A stretch of 64,000 nt of DNA from Alphaproteobacteria bacterium (GTDB taxonomy: Bacteria > Pseudomonadota > Alphaproteobacteria > Caulobacterales > Hyphomonadaceae): the NCBI GenBank assembly GCA_016125405.1, contig WGLW01000008.1, positions 124,001 through 188,000 on the forward strand, given 5' to 3'. The notes under the pieces were generated by a model. The model did not search any database and had not been told where the DNA came from. It saw nothing but the letters and a program-made list of their open reading frames with translations. The translations under genes were made by a program, and so were the position numbers. Every line of letters starts with the position of its first letter. Position 1 is the first letter of the stretch. Positions 1 to 9,903 of this stretch are shown here, one piece after another.

Positions 1-1294
1 CGACCTGTTCTTCCAGGTCGTCGTCGCCATCATAATCGGCGGGCTGCTCGGCCTGGTCTTCAAGGGCCAGCACTGGATCACCGAGTACCTGAAGCCACTC
101 GGCGATAACTTCATCAAGCTTGTGAAGATGATCATCGCGCCGGTGATCTTTCTCACCATATCGCTTGGCATCGCCAATATGCGCGACATGGGTAAGCTGG
201 GCCGCGTCACGCTGAAGGCGTTCGGCTACTTCCTGTTTTTCTCCACGCTCGCCCTGATTGTTGGGCTCATCGTCGCCAATGTCTGGCAGACGGGCGCCGG
301 CATGAACATCGACCCGGCGAGCCTGGATGGCGGCGATCTCGCAAAGGTCGCGGACTATGAGCGGAAGGCTGAAGGAACATCGCTCGTTGGCTTTCTCTCC
401 GAGATCATTCCCAGCACACTGGTAGGCGCGTTCACCGGCGGCAGCATCCTTCAGGTTGTTTTCGTCTCCATCCTGTTTGGCGTCGGGTTGGCGCTGGCCG
501 GCGACCGCGCCATGCCGGCCGTCGATATTCTGACGTCAGTCAGTGACGCTATTTTCAAGATGGTGTCGATCCTGATGCGGGTCGCGCCGATCGGGGCTCT
601 TGGCGCGTTTGCGTTTGTGATCTCGAATCTCGGAATCGAGGCGGTCGGCAACCTGCTGGAGCTTGTGGTCGCTGTTTACCTCACCTCGTTCCTGTTCATT
701 TTCGGCGTGCTGGGTGTCGTCGGCATGCTCGCCGGGTTTTCCATCTTCCGGCTCGTCGTCTATCTCAAGGAAGAGCTGTTCCTGGTGCTTGGCACCTCGT
801 CCTCTGAGTCTGCGCTCCCGGCGTTGATGGACAAGATGGAGCGTGCGGGTTGTGCCCGCTCGGTGGTGGGTCTGGTCGTTCCGACCGGCTATTCTTTCAA
901 CCTCGACGGAACGAACATCTACATGACGCTCGCCGCGCTGTTCATTGCGCAGGCGACCAACATTCACCTCTCGCTGGAAAACCAGCTCATCCTTCTCGGC
1001 ATAGCGATGCTGAGCTCCAAGGGCGCAGCGGGCGTCACCGGGGCGGGGTTCATTGCGCTCGCCGCTACGCTGGAACAGGTGCATTCCATCCCGGTGGAGG
1101 GCATGGCCCTGATCCTCGGCGTCGACCGCTTTCTTTCGCAGTGCCGGGCGCTCACCAACTTCGTAGGCAACGCCATCGCCACCATTGTGGTGAGCCGCTG
1201 GGAAGGCGCACTCGATCCGGCGCGCCTGAAACATGCACTGTCGGGTGGTTCTCCGCCGCTCGCGGCGGCGCCGGTCGAACAGGACGCCGACTAG
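1..1294 (+). CDS. dctA: C4-dicarboxylate:cation symporter (DctA/DAACS family), 5' partial
   Basis: The reading frame is already open at base 2 and runs about 430 codons to TAG, so the first residues lie outside the window. The GTG at 122 is only an internal codon: the frame upstream of it already reads like the family (K-P-L-G-D before [12 protein letters not shown]). The hallmark motifs are present in order: the serine-rich [12 protein letters not shown], then [29 protein letters not shown], and [20 protein letters not shown]. These form the substrate and cation site of inner-membrane dicarboxylate/glutamate symporters, and the match is closest to DctA (succinate, fumarate, malate uptake). 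The stop codon overlaps that of the convergent bioD in the shared CTAG. The substrate is inferred from family similarity. Confidence 0.9.
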   Translation, partial: DLFFQVVVAIIIGGLLGLVFKGQHWITEYLKPLGDNFIKLVKMIIAPVIFLTISLGIANMRDMGKLGRVTLKAFGYFLFFSTLALIVGLIVANVWQTGAGMNIDPASLDGGDLAKVADYERKAEGTSLVGFLSEIIPSTLVGAFTGGSILQVVFVSILFGVGLALAGDRAMPAVDILTSVSDAIFKMVSILMRVAPIGALGAFAFVISNLGIEAVGNLLELVVAVYLTSFLFIFGVLGVVGMLAGFSIFRLVVYLKEELFLVLGTSSSESALPALMDKMERAGCARSVVGLVVPTGYSFNLDGTNIYMTLAALFIAQATNIHLSLENQLILLGIAMLSSKGAAGVTGAGFIALAATLEQVHSIPVEGMALILGVDRFLSQCRALTNFVGNAIATIVVSRWEGALDPARLKHALSGGSPPLAAAPVEQDAD

Positions 1295-1971
1295 CCGAAC
1301 AACCTTGCGGCGAGCCCGGAGACCCATGTTCTGTCGTCTTTGGCCGTGCGGCTGAAAGGCGCTGTCACGACGGGGATGGATGTCCACCGCGCGATCTCTT
1401 CCGCGAAGATTGCCGGCGGTCCCGCGTGCGGCCAGGGCTGGCTGATCACGACGGCCGGCACCGTGAGTCCGCGTTGCTCCAGAACGGCAAGCGCCGTCAA
1501 TGTGTGGCTCACGGCTCCAAGGTAATTGGCAGCGACCAGCAAAACGGGAAATTGCAGGTCGGACATGAGATCGAGATTGGTACTGTTGTCCGTCAGCGGC
1601 GACATGACGCCGCCAGCGCCTTCAACCAGCGTCGGCCCGGCGGTGCTGATACGCTCCTTGAGGAACTGAAGCATTTGCTTGTAGTCGAGCGCGACCCCGG
1701 CTCGGCGCGCCGCGACGTTTGGAGCGGATGGCTCCTCGAACCGTTTCCAGCAGATATCTCCGACGGTCGTGGGCGTGATGGGATGGCCGCATGCGCTGAG
1801 GAGCCTGCCCGCGTCGGAGCCCCCAAGGTTCCTGGGATCGTACCCGCTCATCAACGGCTTCAACGCGACCGGCGTCTGGCCGCCCAGCACAAGCTGGCGT
1901 AAAAGGGCGGCCGAGACATGTGTCTTGCCGCAATCCGTGCCGATAGCCGAAACGAACAGCCCTGAAGACAT
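1291..1971 (-). CDS. bioD: Dethiobiotin synthetase BioD
   Basis: 226-aa protein of the family that closes the ureido ring of dethiobiotin from 7,8-diaminopelargonate, CO2 and ATP. The P-loop near residues 11-17 reads GTDCGKT. This is the short form seen in some alphaproteobacteria rather than the GTDTxVGKT of E. coli. A second conserved segment, [10 protein letters not shown], lies near residue 118. The ATG overlaps the bioF stop by one base (TGATG), so translation is probably coupled. The stop overlaps that of the convergent dctA. Its position behind bioF and across from bioA confirms the pathway. Confidence 0.93.
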   Translation of the reverse strand: MSSGLFVSAIGTDCGKTHVSAALLRQLVLGGQTPVALKPLMSGYDPRNLGGSDAGRLLSACGHPITPTTVGDICWKRFEEPSAPNVAARRAGVALDYKQMLQFLKERISTAGPTLVEGAGGVMSPLTDNSTNLDLMSDLQFPVLLVAANYLGAVSHTLTALAVLEQRGLTVPAVVISQPWPHAGPPAIFAEEIARWTSIPVVTAPFSRTAKDDRTWVSGLAARLFG

Positions 1972-3110
1972 CAGTGCACTTTCTCGACTTCGAGCTGACG
2001 CAAGACCAGCGCGGCCAAGGTTCGCACGTCGGCTTCCCGGTGTGTGGCGGAAAATGTAAAGCGCAACCGCGCAGTTCCTTCCGGCACGGTCGGCGGGCGG
2101 ATCGCCGAAACCAGATATCCTTCCCGGGCAAGCGCCTCAGAGGCGTGCATGGCTTTCGCCGTTTCTCCGAAAACAACCGGCACAATCGCGCTGTCCACCG
2201 GTTCGTGCCCGATCAAGGACGCAAACAGGCGCGCGTTCGCAAGGCAGGTTGCAGCGAGCTGCGGTTCGCTGCTCATGATCTCGATCGATGCAAGCGCCGA
2301 AGCCAGAACCGAGGGCGGCAAGCCGGTCGTGTAGACAAGGCTCCGGGCCCGGCTCGCAAGAAGGTCGATCAGAGCGGCGGGACCCGCTACATACCCGCCA
2401 TAGGCGCCGACGGCCTTGGAGAGCGTGCCCACTTGTATCGGCGCTGGGTTGTCGACCTCGACCACACCAAATCCGTGCGCGTCGTCCGTCATCAACCACG
2501 CGCTGCGCCTGGCGCAGACTGCGGCCAGATCGGCAAGCGGCGCGATATCCCCATCCATCGAAAACACCGTTTCGGTAATGACGAGCGACCGGCCACGCGC
2601 GCCAGTCAGCAGCTCACCAGCATGCGCGGCGTCATTATGCCGAAAGCGCTCGACCCTGGCGCCGGAAAGCCGCGCCCCGGCATGCAGGCAGGAATGTGAC
2701 AACTCGTCCATAACGATGAGGTCGCCGGGCCCAACCAGCACGGGCACCACGCCTATGTTCGCCAGATAGCCGGAGCCGAATACGCGCGCAGCCGGAAGGC
2801 CTTTGAGCCTCGCAATCATCGTTTCGAGTTCGTGGTTGAGCGGATGGTCGCCGGTGACCAGCCGCGACGCGCCGGCCCCCGCGCCGAACGTCCTCAGCGC
2901 CCTTGCGCCGGCCTCGATGACGCGCGGGTCCATCGACAGGCCCAGATAGTCATTGTCGCAGAACGAAATCATCTCCCTGCCGCTCCGCACGGCGCCGGCC
3001 CCGGCGCCGCGGGCGGTCGGCTGCAATTCCCGCCGCAAGCCGGTTTCTTCCAGCATTTCCAGCCGGTCGGCGGCGAAGGCTTCCAGCGTGGCGAAGTCGG
3101 TCCGTGTCAT
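1971..3110 (-). CDS. bioF: 8-amino-7-oxononanoate synthase BioF
   Basis: About 379 aa; PLP enzyme condensing pimeloyl-ACP/CoA with alanine, the first ring-building step of biotin synthesis. Visible motifs are FCDNDYLGLS near the N-terminus, TDDAHGFGVV (PLP-stacking His and Asp) and the Schiff-base lysine in VGTLSKAVGAYGG. The frame extends upstream to 3191. I chose the ATG at 3110 because an AGAGAGG Shine-Dalgarno lies about 10 bases before it, while the ATG at 3119 would sit almost on top of that site. First gene of a bioF-bioD operon, divergent from bioA. Confidence 0.93.
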   Translation of the reverse strand: MTRTDFATLEAFAADRLEMLEETGLRRELQPTARGAGAGAVRSGREMISFCDNDYLGLSMDPRVIEAGARALRTFGAGAGASRLVTGDHPLNHELETMIARLKGLPAARVFGSGYLANIGVVPVLVGPGDLIVMDELSHSCLHAGARLSGARVERFRHNDAAHAGELLTGARGRSLVITETVFSMDGDIAPLADLAAVCARRSAWLMTDDAHGFGVVEVDNPAPIQVGTLSKAVGAYGGYVAGPAALIDLLASRARSLVYTTGLPPSVLASALASIEIMSSEPQLAATCLANARLFASLIGHEPVDSAIVPVVFGETAKAMHASEALAREGYLVSAIRPPTVPEGTARLRFTFSATHREADVRTLAALVLRQLEVEKVH

Positions 3111-3189
3111 GTGATCCATGCCTCTCTTGGGCGGCAAAGCCCTATCGGCTAGACCGCGCGGCGACAACATTCGTTTGGAGACACCGGCC
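3111..3189. promoter_or_regulatory. bioF/bioA divergent promoter region
   Basis: This 79-bp gap must hold the control signals for both bioF (leftward) and bioA (rightward). I see ribosome-binding sites at each end, but no clear sigma70 boxes, no BirA-type long palindrome and no TTATnnATAA-like BioR box. The regulator is not evident. Confidence 0.4.
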
Positions 3190-4464
3190 ATGGGCGAGCC
3201 CGCCTGGCTTGACGCGGCGCTGGAGCACCTCTGGTTTCCCTATGCGCAGATGAAGACCGCGCCGCGCCCCAGAGCCGCGGTGGCGACGCAAGGCTGCCGC
3301 ATCAGGCTGGCGGATGGCCGCGAACTGATCGATGGCGTCGGAAGCTGGTGGACGGCCGTCCACGGCTACAACCACCCATCCTTGCTCAGTGCAGTCCGCG
3401 ACCAGCTTGAGGTGATGCCACATGTCATGCTCGGCGGGCTGGTGCACGAACAGGCCGGCCGCCTCGCCGCCCGGCTCGCAAGCCTTACGCCGGGCGAGCT
3501 CACGCGGGTGTTTTTCACCGAATCCGGTTCCGTCGCCGTCGAAGTCGCGATGAAGATCGCGGTTCAGTACTGGCGCAACACGACCGGCCAGGTCCGGCCA
3601 AAGTTTGTTTCCTTTCGCGGCGGGTACCACGGCGACACGTTTGCAACCATGTCGGTCTGCGACCCCGAGGAGGGAATGCACGCGCTCTTCGCCAGCGCCC
3701 TTGTGCGTCAGCATGTTGTCGATCTTCCTGAGACCCCGAACCAGGCGGCCGCCCTCGAGAACTTGCTGTCAAAAGAGCAGGACATCGCAGGCGTAATCAT
3801 CGAACCCCTCCTTCAGGGCGCATCCGGCATGCGGATGCACGATCCGGCGACGCTGCGAACGATCCGGGATATCTGCGACGCCCACGGCGTGCTGCTGATC
3901 TTCGATGAAATCTTCACGGGCTTTGGCAGGGTAGGGACCATGTTCGCGGCGGACGCCGCTGGCGTGACGCCCGACATCATGACGCTCGGCAAGGCGCTCA
4001 CCGGAGGCGTCGCTCCGCTGGCGGCGACGATCGCAAGCCGCGGCGTCTACGACGCCTTTCACTCGGACGATGCATCGCGCGCCCTCATGCACGGCCCCAC
4101 CTACACAGGGCACGCCTTGGGCTGCGCGGCCGCCAACGCGTCGCTGGATCTGTTCGAGACGCAGGATCGCATTGGTCAGGTACGGTCGATCCAGGAACGG
4201 CTCCGGGCAGCATTGGAGCCGCTGAGCGACATGCCCGGTGTCGCCAATGTCCGCGTGATCGGCGCCGTCGGCGCCGTCGAGATGGTGAATGAATTCGACG
4301 TGGAACGCCTGCGCGCGTGGTTCATCGAGCAAGGCGTATTTGTGCGTCCGTTGGGAAAGGTGGTCTATCTCGCGCCAGCGTACACGATCGCCGAGCCCGA
4401 CCTGCGCAAACTGACCGACGCAGTCGCCGCGTCCATCAAATGGATGTCGAACCAAACACATTGA
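3190..4464 (+). CDS. bioA: Adenosylmethionine-8-amino-7-oxononanoate aminotransferase BioA
   Basis: 424-aa class-III aminotransferase making 7,8-diaminopelargonate from BioF product, with S-adenosylmethionine as the usual amino donor. Motifs: GSWWTAVHGYNHP, ESGSVAVEVAMKIAVQYW, FRGGYHGDTFATMSVCDPE, IFDEIFTGFGRVG (PLP Asp), TLGKALTGG (Schiff-base Lys) and HGPTYTGHALGCAAAN. The ATG at 3190 has GGAG about 10 bases upstream and matches the normal family N-terminus. An upstream in-frame ATG at 3118 lies inside bioF and is less likely. With bioF and bioD this gives three of the four late biotin genes; bioB is not in the window. Confidence 0.94.
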   Translation: MGEPAWLDAALEHLWFPYAQMKTAPRPRAAVATQGCRIRLADGRELIDGVGSWWTAVHGYNHPSLLSAVRDQLEVMPHVMLGGLVHEQAGRLAARLASLTPGELTRVFFTESGSVAVEVAMKIAVQYWRNTTGQVRPKFVSFRGGYHGDTFATMSVCDPEEGMHALFASALVRQHVVDLPETPNQAAALENLLSKEQDIAGVIIEPLLQGASGMRMHDPATLRTIRDICDAHGVLLIFDEIFTGFGRVGTMFAADAAGVTPDIMTLGKALTGGVAPLAATIASRGVYDAFHSDDASRALMHGPTYTGHALGCAAANASLDLFETQDRIGQVRSIQERLRAALEPLSDMPGVANVRVIGAVGAVEMVNEFDVERLRAWFIEQGVFVRPLGKVVYLAPAYTIAEPDLRKLTDAVAASIKWMSNQTH

Positions 4465-4477
4465 CGCAAGCGCGCCA

Positions 4478-4535
4478 TCAGGCGCGACCGGAAAGAAGCT
4501 GAGAATGCCAGGTTCTATGTGCGGACCGCGCCTGA
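4478..4535. repeat. Inverted repeat between convergent bioA and S9 peptidase genes
   Basis: TCAGGCGCG at 4478-4486 is the exact reverse complement of CGCGCCTGA at 4527-4535, with a 40-base loop. It lies between two convergent stop codons, so a weak bidirectional terminator is possible, but there is no T-run. Confidence 0.3.
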
Positions 4536-4545
4536 CGCCGAACTA

Positions 4546-6564
4546 TCAGAGCTTGCAATCGTTCTTGAGGAAATCACCGATCACGCCAAGGGATTCGCGA
4601 ACGTTGTCGGCCGTCCACTTGTCCATCTGGTGACCCATGTCCTTCATGATCACGAGCTTGGCGTTTCCGGTGGATTTCACGGCGTTGTAGAAATCCGTGG
4701 AATTGTAGAGCGGAACTCGCACATCGTGATCCCCGTGGAAGATCAGGATCGGCATCGATAGCTTGTCGGTGTTCTGGATGGGGTCCATCCCGGTCACCGT
4801 ACGTCCCTGGAACGAGCGCTGTTCCCGGTTTTCTCCCCAGTTGTTGGCTGTCTTCTGGAGATTGGACACGCCAGCGCCGGCGATTGCGCATTTGAAGGGT
4901 CCGCCGGGGCGAACCGATGCCGCGAATGCCGCAAATCCACCGTAAGAATAGCCGAAGATGGCGATCCTGTCCTTTGCGGCATACCCGTTCGCGACCATCC
5001 AGTTGGCGCCGTCGTCGTTGTCGTCCTGCATTTTCTTGCCCCACTCGAAGTCGCCCGCGAGCCAAAGCTGGTGCCCCCAGCCTTCGCTTCCGCGATATTG
5101 GGGTTGCAGCACTGCATAGCCCCGGGTCGCCAGGAATTGTGTCCACCCTGTCGGGTCCCAGCCGAGTTCGTCACGAGCCCAAGGTCCGCCATGCGGCAGG
5201 ACAACTGCGGGCGGCGGGGCATCTCCCTTCTTCCAGTCCGGCGGCAATGTAAGGAAGGCCGGTATCTTCAACCCGTCGCGTGCCTCGTAATAAACAAGCG
5301 AACGATCGCCCAGGGAGTCAGGCTTGATCCAGGGGCGCTCGCCGCCAATCGAGACGACCTTCGATTTGTTCAGCAGCAGGTAATAGGCGGGAGGGTTGCG
5401 TGGACTCTCCACGACGAAGAGAAGTTTCGATCGGTCGTCGGTCCAAGACTTAAGTTCGACGTTCTGCCCCTTGAAGGCTCCGGAAAGGCCTTCGGCGATC
5501 GACTTCAACTCCGGATCGACCCAATAGACCATAGGGTCGGGTCCCCAGTAACGAAAGCCGAGAATCTTGCCAAAGTCCGATGGGTGGCGGCCAAGCACAA
5601 CGCCGGTCGCGTCGTAGGCTTCGTGACGGAACAGCGGCTCGTCGTCAAACTTCTGGGTTTTGGCGTCGTACAGATAAACAGCAGCCTTGTCCGAGAACTT
5701 GTCCGTAACGACAAAGTATTTTCCCGTTTTTTCGTCGTAGGCCTGAACGTTCATCTGACGCCGGTCGCTGAAGCTTACGGTAAGCGGCGTCTGTAGATCG
5801 AAATTCCCGGTGTCGGGATTCAGGATGTAGGTTTCAGACTCGTATTCGAGATTGCCGATCGGTTTGACGCGAACCTTTGTGCGCACACGACCATCGCGTG
5901 GGTCGATAAGATCAATCTGCTGGTCGCCTGTATCGCGATAGAGGTTTTCTGTCCGTCCAGTTTTCAGGTTGACCTTGAGATAGCGCGATTCAAGCGAAAC
6001 GGTGTCCAGGCGCCGCACAATGACGTTTTCGGGATCAAGCGGCAGATCCATGATCGACGGGGATGTCGCCAGCTCCAGGCAGCGCAACGTCGCGGCGCTT
6101 ATGCCAGTTGTGGGAGCCTTTGCGAGAACGTCATCGAATTTCTTGATCGATGTATCGGTGAGAAACGCCTTGTAGACATACGTCTTGGTCGAGCCTGTTG
6201 TCTTGCCTTCGCCGCATCCGTTGAGGGCGCCGGTCCAAGCCTGGTTGGCCAAAACGATGACTTTTCCGGTTTTGAATATCTGGGCGCCCTGAAAGGCCAT
6301 CCGGCCTTCGCTTGGCGTGATGCTTTTGGGCGCCAGCGGCTTGCTGGTGTCAATCGAGGAGATGTCCCAGCTGGCGAGGGCAGGGTCGTCAGTGTTGCGC
6401 GGGTCCGCGACAATTCCGACGAGAGCCGTTCCATCGGGCGACATGTCTACCCGGGTGACATTCGGAACCCGGGCCATTGCGTCAGCATCCAGCGCCTGCG
6501 CAGCAGCTCCTCCTACTCCGAAGAAAAAGGCAGCCGACGCCATTCCTAGCAGGCTTCTGAGCAT
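4546..6564 (-). CDS. Secreted S9 (prolyl oligopeptidase) family peptidase
   Basis: 672 aa from the ATG at 6564, which has GAGGG six bases upstream. The first 23 or so residues form a signal peptide ending near AAAQA. A beta-propeller-like region (about 25-400) precedes an alpha/beta-hydrolase domain with the nucleophile motif GYSYGGF (Ser near 540), Asp in HGDHDVRVPL (near 613) and His in MGHQMDKW (near 645), so the triad is complete. The family cleaves short peptides in the periplasm or outside the cell. Divergent from a TonB receptor across 285 bp, which suggests shared control and a role in peptide scavenging (inference). The frame extends upstream to 6942, but that part has no family similarity I can see. 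Confidence 0.88.
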   Translation of the reverse strand: MLRSLLGMASAAFFFGVGGAAAQALDADAMARVPNVTRVDMSPDGTALVGIVADPRNTDDPALASWDISSIDTSKPLAPKSITPSEGRMAFQGAQIFKTGKVIVLANQAWTGALNGCGEGKTTGSTKTYVYKAFLTDTSIKKFDDVLAKAPTTGISAATLRCLELATSPSIMDLPLDPENVIVRRLDTVSLESRYLKVNLKTGRTENLYRDTGDQQIDLIDPRDGRVRTKVRVKPIGNLEYESETYILNPDTGNFDLQTPLTVSFSDRRQMNVQAYDEKTGKYFVVTDKFSDKAAVYLYDAKTQKFDDEPLFRHEAYDATGVVLGRHPSDFGKILGFRYWGPDPMVYWVDPELKSIAEGLSGAFKGQNVELKSWTDDRSKLLFVVESPRNPPAYYLLLNKSKVVSIGGERPWIKPDSLGDRSLVYYEARDGLKIPAFLTLPPDWKKGDAPPPAVVLPHGGPWARDELGWDPTGWTQFLATRGYAVLQPQYRGSEGWGHQLWLAGDFEWGKKMQDDNDDGANWMVANGYAAKDRIAIFGYSYGGFAAFAASVRPGGPFKCAIAGAGVSNLQKTANNWGENREQRSFQGRTVTGMDPIQNTDKLSMPILIFHGDHDVRVPLYNSTDFYNAVKSTGNAKLVIMKDMGHQMDKWTADNVRESLGVIGDFLKNDCKL

Positions 6565-6849
6565 AAGATCCCTCAAACTGTGATGGCTGCGCTCGACCCG
6601 ATGCGCGGAATGATGGTGCGGCGATTGAATGGCCCGCGCAAGAGGCATGGCCAACATCGGGGCCAAGTGGAAAATATTGCCCCTTTTCCGCGCCCGGCTT
6701 GTTTCCGAAATGTCACAGGTTGGGCGGAATTGTGTCGTCGGTGTGACCAAACACGCCGCCAAGGTTGCTGCGTGGAATTTTCGCGTGCGAAGTAAACGCG
6801 CCCGAGTCAGGTCGGGCGGACTTTGAAATCGGCATTCTGGGGTACATCC
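6565..6849. promoter_or_regulatory. Divergent control region, S9 peptidase / TonB receptor
   Basis: 285 bp between divergent starts. It has AT-richer patches near 6670-6690 and 6775-6795 against a GC-rich background and probably carries both promoters. Each gene has a good Shine-Dalgarno at its edge. I find no strong operator palindrome. Confidence 0.4.
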
Positions 6850-9810
6850 ATGTCCAACAACAGCGCGGCACTGCGCAGATTTTTCCTTGGCGGCGCCGCC
6901 ATTGGGGCTTTGGTCTTTTCGTCGGGGGCAGGCTGGGCCCAAACGCCGCCGGCCGGCAGCACAACCGATTCAACGTCGACCGTAGACCAGACCAAGCCAC
7001 CGCCGCCGCAAGCCAAGCAGGACACGGACGAGCGCGTGATCATTACAGGCTCCCGCATCAAGCAGGATCCCTACACGGCCGCTGCCCCGATCGAGGTGAT
7101 TACCTCGGAGTCAGCGGTTCTGGCGGGGGTTATCGACACGGCCGCCATCCTCCAGGGCTCGACTACCGCATCGGGTTCTACCCAGCTGAACAACTCCTTC
7201 GGTTCGTTTGTCACCGAAGGCGGTACGGGCACGAACACGGTCTCGCTCCGGGGGCTTGGAGCTCAGCGCACCTTGGTTCTCCTGAACGGCCAGCGGCCGG
7301 GTCCGGCGGGTACACGAGGGCAGGTCGGGGCGTTTGACCTGAACACAATTCCGGACTCGATCATCAGCCGGGTTGAAATCCTTAAGGACGGCGCGTCGTC
7401 GATCTACGGTTCGGACGCCGTCGCCGGCGTCGCCAATATCATCACCCGGACGTCTGTCGATCGGCCGGAACTGACGATCCAGTACAACAACCCGGAAAAC
7501 CCCGGCGGCTCCACCTTTCAGGTGAACGGCGCCTACGGGCTCAACTTCTCGAACGGAAACATCGTGCTGGCGGGCCAGTACACGAAAATCGACCCGCTGG
7601 AATACGGCGACCGTGGCTATTCGCGTTGTGCGCAGGATATTGTCACCGACCCGACAACCGGCGCTCGCCTCGACCGCCAGGACCGTTCGATCCTGCAGGG
7701 CACGTCGCTCGCCGGCTGCAACAACATCTATTTCAATACGGTCATCAACTATTTCAACAGCGGCACGCGCTACATCCCGTCGCCGGACGGGGTAACCGTC
7801 GGTCCTTTCCCTGGCTACCGCCCCCGGAACAACAAGACGTATGCAACCTCGCCGGACGGCGTGGCCTACTACGAGGACGTGCTGAACGATCCGCGGTACC
7901 TGAAAGGCTACTTCCTCGACCAGCAGGAACGCACCAGCCTGTACGGCCGTTCGGACTTCACATTCGGCAACATCGAATGGACGGCCGAGGCGCTGTTCAC
8001 GCAACGCCAGACGACTGCCCACAACTGGCGGCAGTTCTTCCCGATCATCGGGGGGAGCGCGTTCTATGATGTGCCTGGCCCGTACACGGCCCCGTCCGGC
8101 CCCACGTCGGCCTACGAGCCCGTCACGATCTGGCCGTCGAACCAGTCAATCAACGTCAAGTACTACTACCTTACGACTGGACTGAAGGGAGGTTTTGGCA
8201 GCAACGGGTACCTCTCGACCTGGTCCTGGAACGCCGACCTGAACTTCTCCCGTTCCGACGGGACATATGAGAAGAACCAGATTCTCAAGGAAACGGCGGG
8301 CGATGCGGCCTATGCAAGCCCGTCTGACGGTCTCTATCACGGCCCCACATACAACCCGTTCGACCCAACCTTCCTGGCCGGCAACTATTCGCAGGACGTC
8401 TACAACCTGCTGACCGGCTACAGCAAAGGCCGCACGATCTACGACCAGTCGTCGGTTTCGGCCGGCGTGACGGGCGACCTGTTCCGGTTGCCTGCAGGTC
8501 CTGTCGGCCTTGCCGCTGGCGTCGAGTACCGGGACTTCCGGATCAACGACAACCCCGGTCCTGGCTCGATCAACGGCGACTACTGGGGCACGTCGTCGGC
8601 CGACGTGACAAAGGGTCGGGATCATGTCACCGAAGAATACGCCGAGGTGAGCATTCCCGTGGTCAAGGGGCTGCCGGGGATCGAGGACCTCAACCTCAGC
8701 GGCTCTGGACGCTGGTTTGACTACGACTCCTACGGTTCGAACAGCGTCTGGAAAGCCGGCATCAACTGGCAGGTCATCCCGATGCTGCGGTTCCGCGGAA
8801 CCAAGGGTACGTCCTACCGCGCTCCGGCTCTGTACGAGCTGTACCTCGGCAACCAGACGGGCTTCTTCAGCCAGCTGTCGATCGACCCCTGCATCGACTG
8901 GGGCAACAGCACCAACGTCAACATCCAGAAGAACTGCGCGACGGCGGGCATTCCGTCCGACTACACCGGCGCGGGGTCGTCTGCCACGATCTCGACCGGC
9001 GGCGGTCTCGGAACGCTTAAAGCGGAAGATTCCGAATCCTCCACGCTCGGCGTCATCTTCACGCCGGCCTTCCTCGATCTCTCGATCGCGATCGACTACT
9101 TCGACATCACGATCAACAACGAGGTTGGAACGCTCAGTGCTGCGACGATCCTGGGTGGTTGCTACGGCGCTCCGGTCTACCCGAACGCCTTCTGCAGCCT
9201 GTTCACCCGGAACCCGGGTACCGGCGGAAACCCGTACAACGTCACCTACGTCAACGCGAACTACATCAACGTGAACCAGCAGGCGACGCACGGCATCGAC
9301 TACAACGTGCGTTACGAGCACGAGTTCAACTTCGGCAAGCTGCTCGTTGACCTCAAAGCCACGCAGACGATGGAAGATGTTCAGTTGCTCTTCGATCCGA
9401 ACCTCGCGTCCGGCTTCGACACCAGCGACTTCAATGGCACGTCCGGCGATCCGAAGTGGGTCGGGGACGCTCAGTTCCAGCTGAAACGCGGAGATGTTAC
9501 CTACTCGTGGTTCTCGCACTATGTGGGCGCCACCAACAACTCGGTGTTCGCCAACGAACAAATCTCCTACCAGGGTCTGACCGTGAACCAGATCATCAAG
9601 GCGGACGACTGGTGGTCGCATGACGTCTCGGTTCGCTGGCAGGGCGATCACTTGACCATCGTGGGCGGGATTTCGAACATCTTCGATGCCCAGCCGCCGA
9701 TCCTTTCCTCCAACGGTGGGGCCCAGCGCCTGCAGAACATCGCCCTGGCGGGAACGCAGTACGACTATCTGGGCCGCACGTTCTTCCTGCGCATTGGCAC
9801 GAAGTTCTGA
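6850..9810 (+). CDS. TonB-dependent outer-membrane receptor
   Basis: 986 aa from the ATG at 6850 (GGGG seven bases before it). An in-frame TTG at 6823 is less likely. The signal peptide ends near SGAGWAQ. A plug domain follows (about residues 60-190: VIITGSRI, VSLRGLGAQRTLVLLNGQRP, SRVEILKDGASSIYGSDAVAG), then a long barrel rich in alternating aromatic strands ending in a terminal Phe (FLRIGTKF), the outer-membrane assembly signal. Such receptors import siderophores, sugars or peptides with TonB-ExbBD energy. The divergent secreted peptidase hints at a peptide substrate, but this is inference. Transcription ends at the hairpin just downstream. Confidence 0.92.
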   Translation: MSNNSAALRRFFLGGAAIGALVFSSGAGWAQTPPAGSTTDSTSTVDQTKPPPPQAKQDTDERVIITGSRIKQDPYTAAAPIEVITSESAVLAGVIDTAAILQGSTTASGSTQLNNSFGSFVTEGGTGTNTVSLRGLGAQRTLVLLNGQRPGPAGTRGQVGAFDLNTIPDSIISRVEILKDGASSIYGSDAVAGVANIITRTSVDRPELTIQYNNPENPGGSTFQVNGAYGLNFSNGNIVLAGQYTKIDPLEYGDRGYSRCAQDIVTDPTTGARLDRQDRSILQGTSLAGCNNIYFNTVINYFNSGTRYIPSPDGVTVGPFPGYRPRNNKTYATSPDGVAYYEDVLNDPRYLKGYFLDQQERTSLYGRSDFTFGNIEWTAEALFTQRQTTAHNWRQFFPIIGGSAFYDVPGPYTAPSGPTSAYEPVTIWPSNQSINVKYYYLTTGLKGGFGSNGYLSTWSWNADLNFSRSDGTYEKNQILKETAGDAAYASPSDGLYHGPTYNPFDPTFLAGNYSQDVYNLLTGYSKGRTIYDQSSVSAGVTGDLFRLPAGPVGLAAGVEYRDFRINDNPGPGSINGDYWGTSSADVTKGRDHVTEEYAEVSIPVVKGLPGIEDLNLSGSGRWFDYDSYGSNSVWKAGINWQVIPMLRFRGTKGTSYRAPALYELYLGNQTGFFSQLSIDPCIDWGNSTNVNIQKNCATAGIPSDYTGAGSSATISTGGGLGTLKAEDSESSTLGVIFTPAFLDLSIAIDYFDITINNEVGTLSAATILGGCYGAPVYPNAFCSLFTRNPGTGGNPYNVTYVNANYINVNQQATHGIDYNVRYEHEFNFGKLLVDLKATQTMEDVQLLFDPNLASGFDTSDFNGTSGDPKWVGDAQFQLKRGDVTYSWFSHYVGATNNSVFANEQISYQGLTVNQIIKADDWWSHDVSVRWQGDHLTIVGGISNIFDAQPPILSSNGGAQRLQNIALAGTQYDYLGRTFFLRIGTKF

Positions 9811-9833
9811 CGAACCCGGCACTGACGAATCGG

Positions 9834-9868
9834 ATGGAGCCGCGCTTGTCGCGGCTCCATTTGTTTTT
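9834..9868 (+). terminator. Intrinsic terminator of the TonB receptor gene
   Basis: Perfect 11-bp stem, ATGGAGCCGCG (9834-9844) against CGCGGCTCCAT (9850-9860), with a 5-base CTTGT loop, followed by a T-rich tail (9861-9868). It lies 23 bases after the receptor stop codon. Confidence 0.9.
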
Positions 9869-9903
9869 GGGTGAAGATGTTGGCCTGAGAATGAGGCCCG
9901 CGG

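Noticed and set aside
3111-3189. BioR or BirA operator between bioF and bioA
   Set aside because: No matching palindrome could be found in the 79-bp gap.
4546-6942. Extended N-terminus of the S9 peptidase up to 6942
   Set aside because: The ATG at 6564 begins a good signal peptide with a ribosome site; the extra 126 residues lack similarity.
8146-9822. A 558-codon leftward open frame opposite the TonB receptor
   Set aside because: Antisense to a receptor with intact plug and terminal signal; Arg/Val-rich translation without domain.
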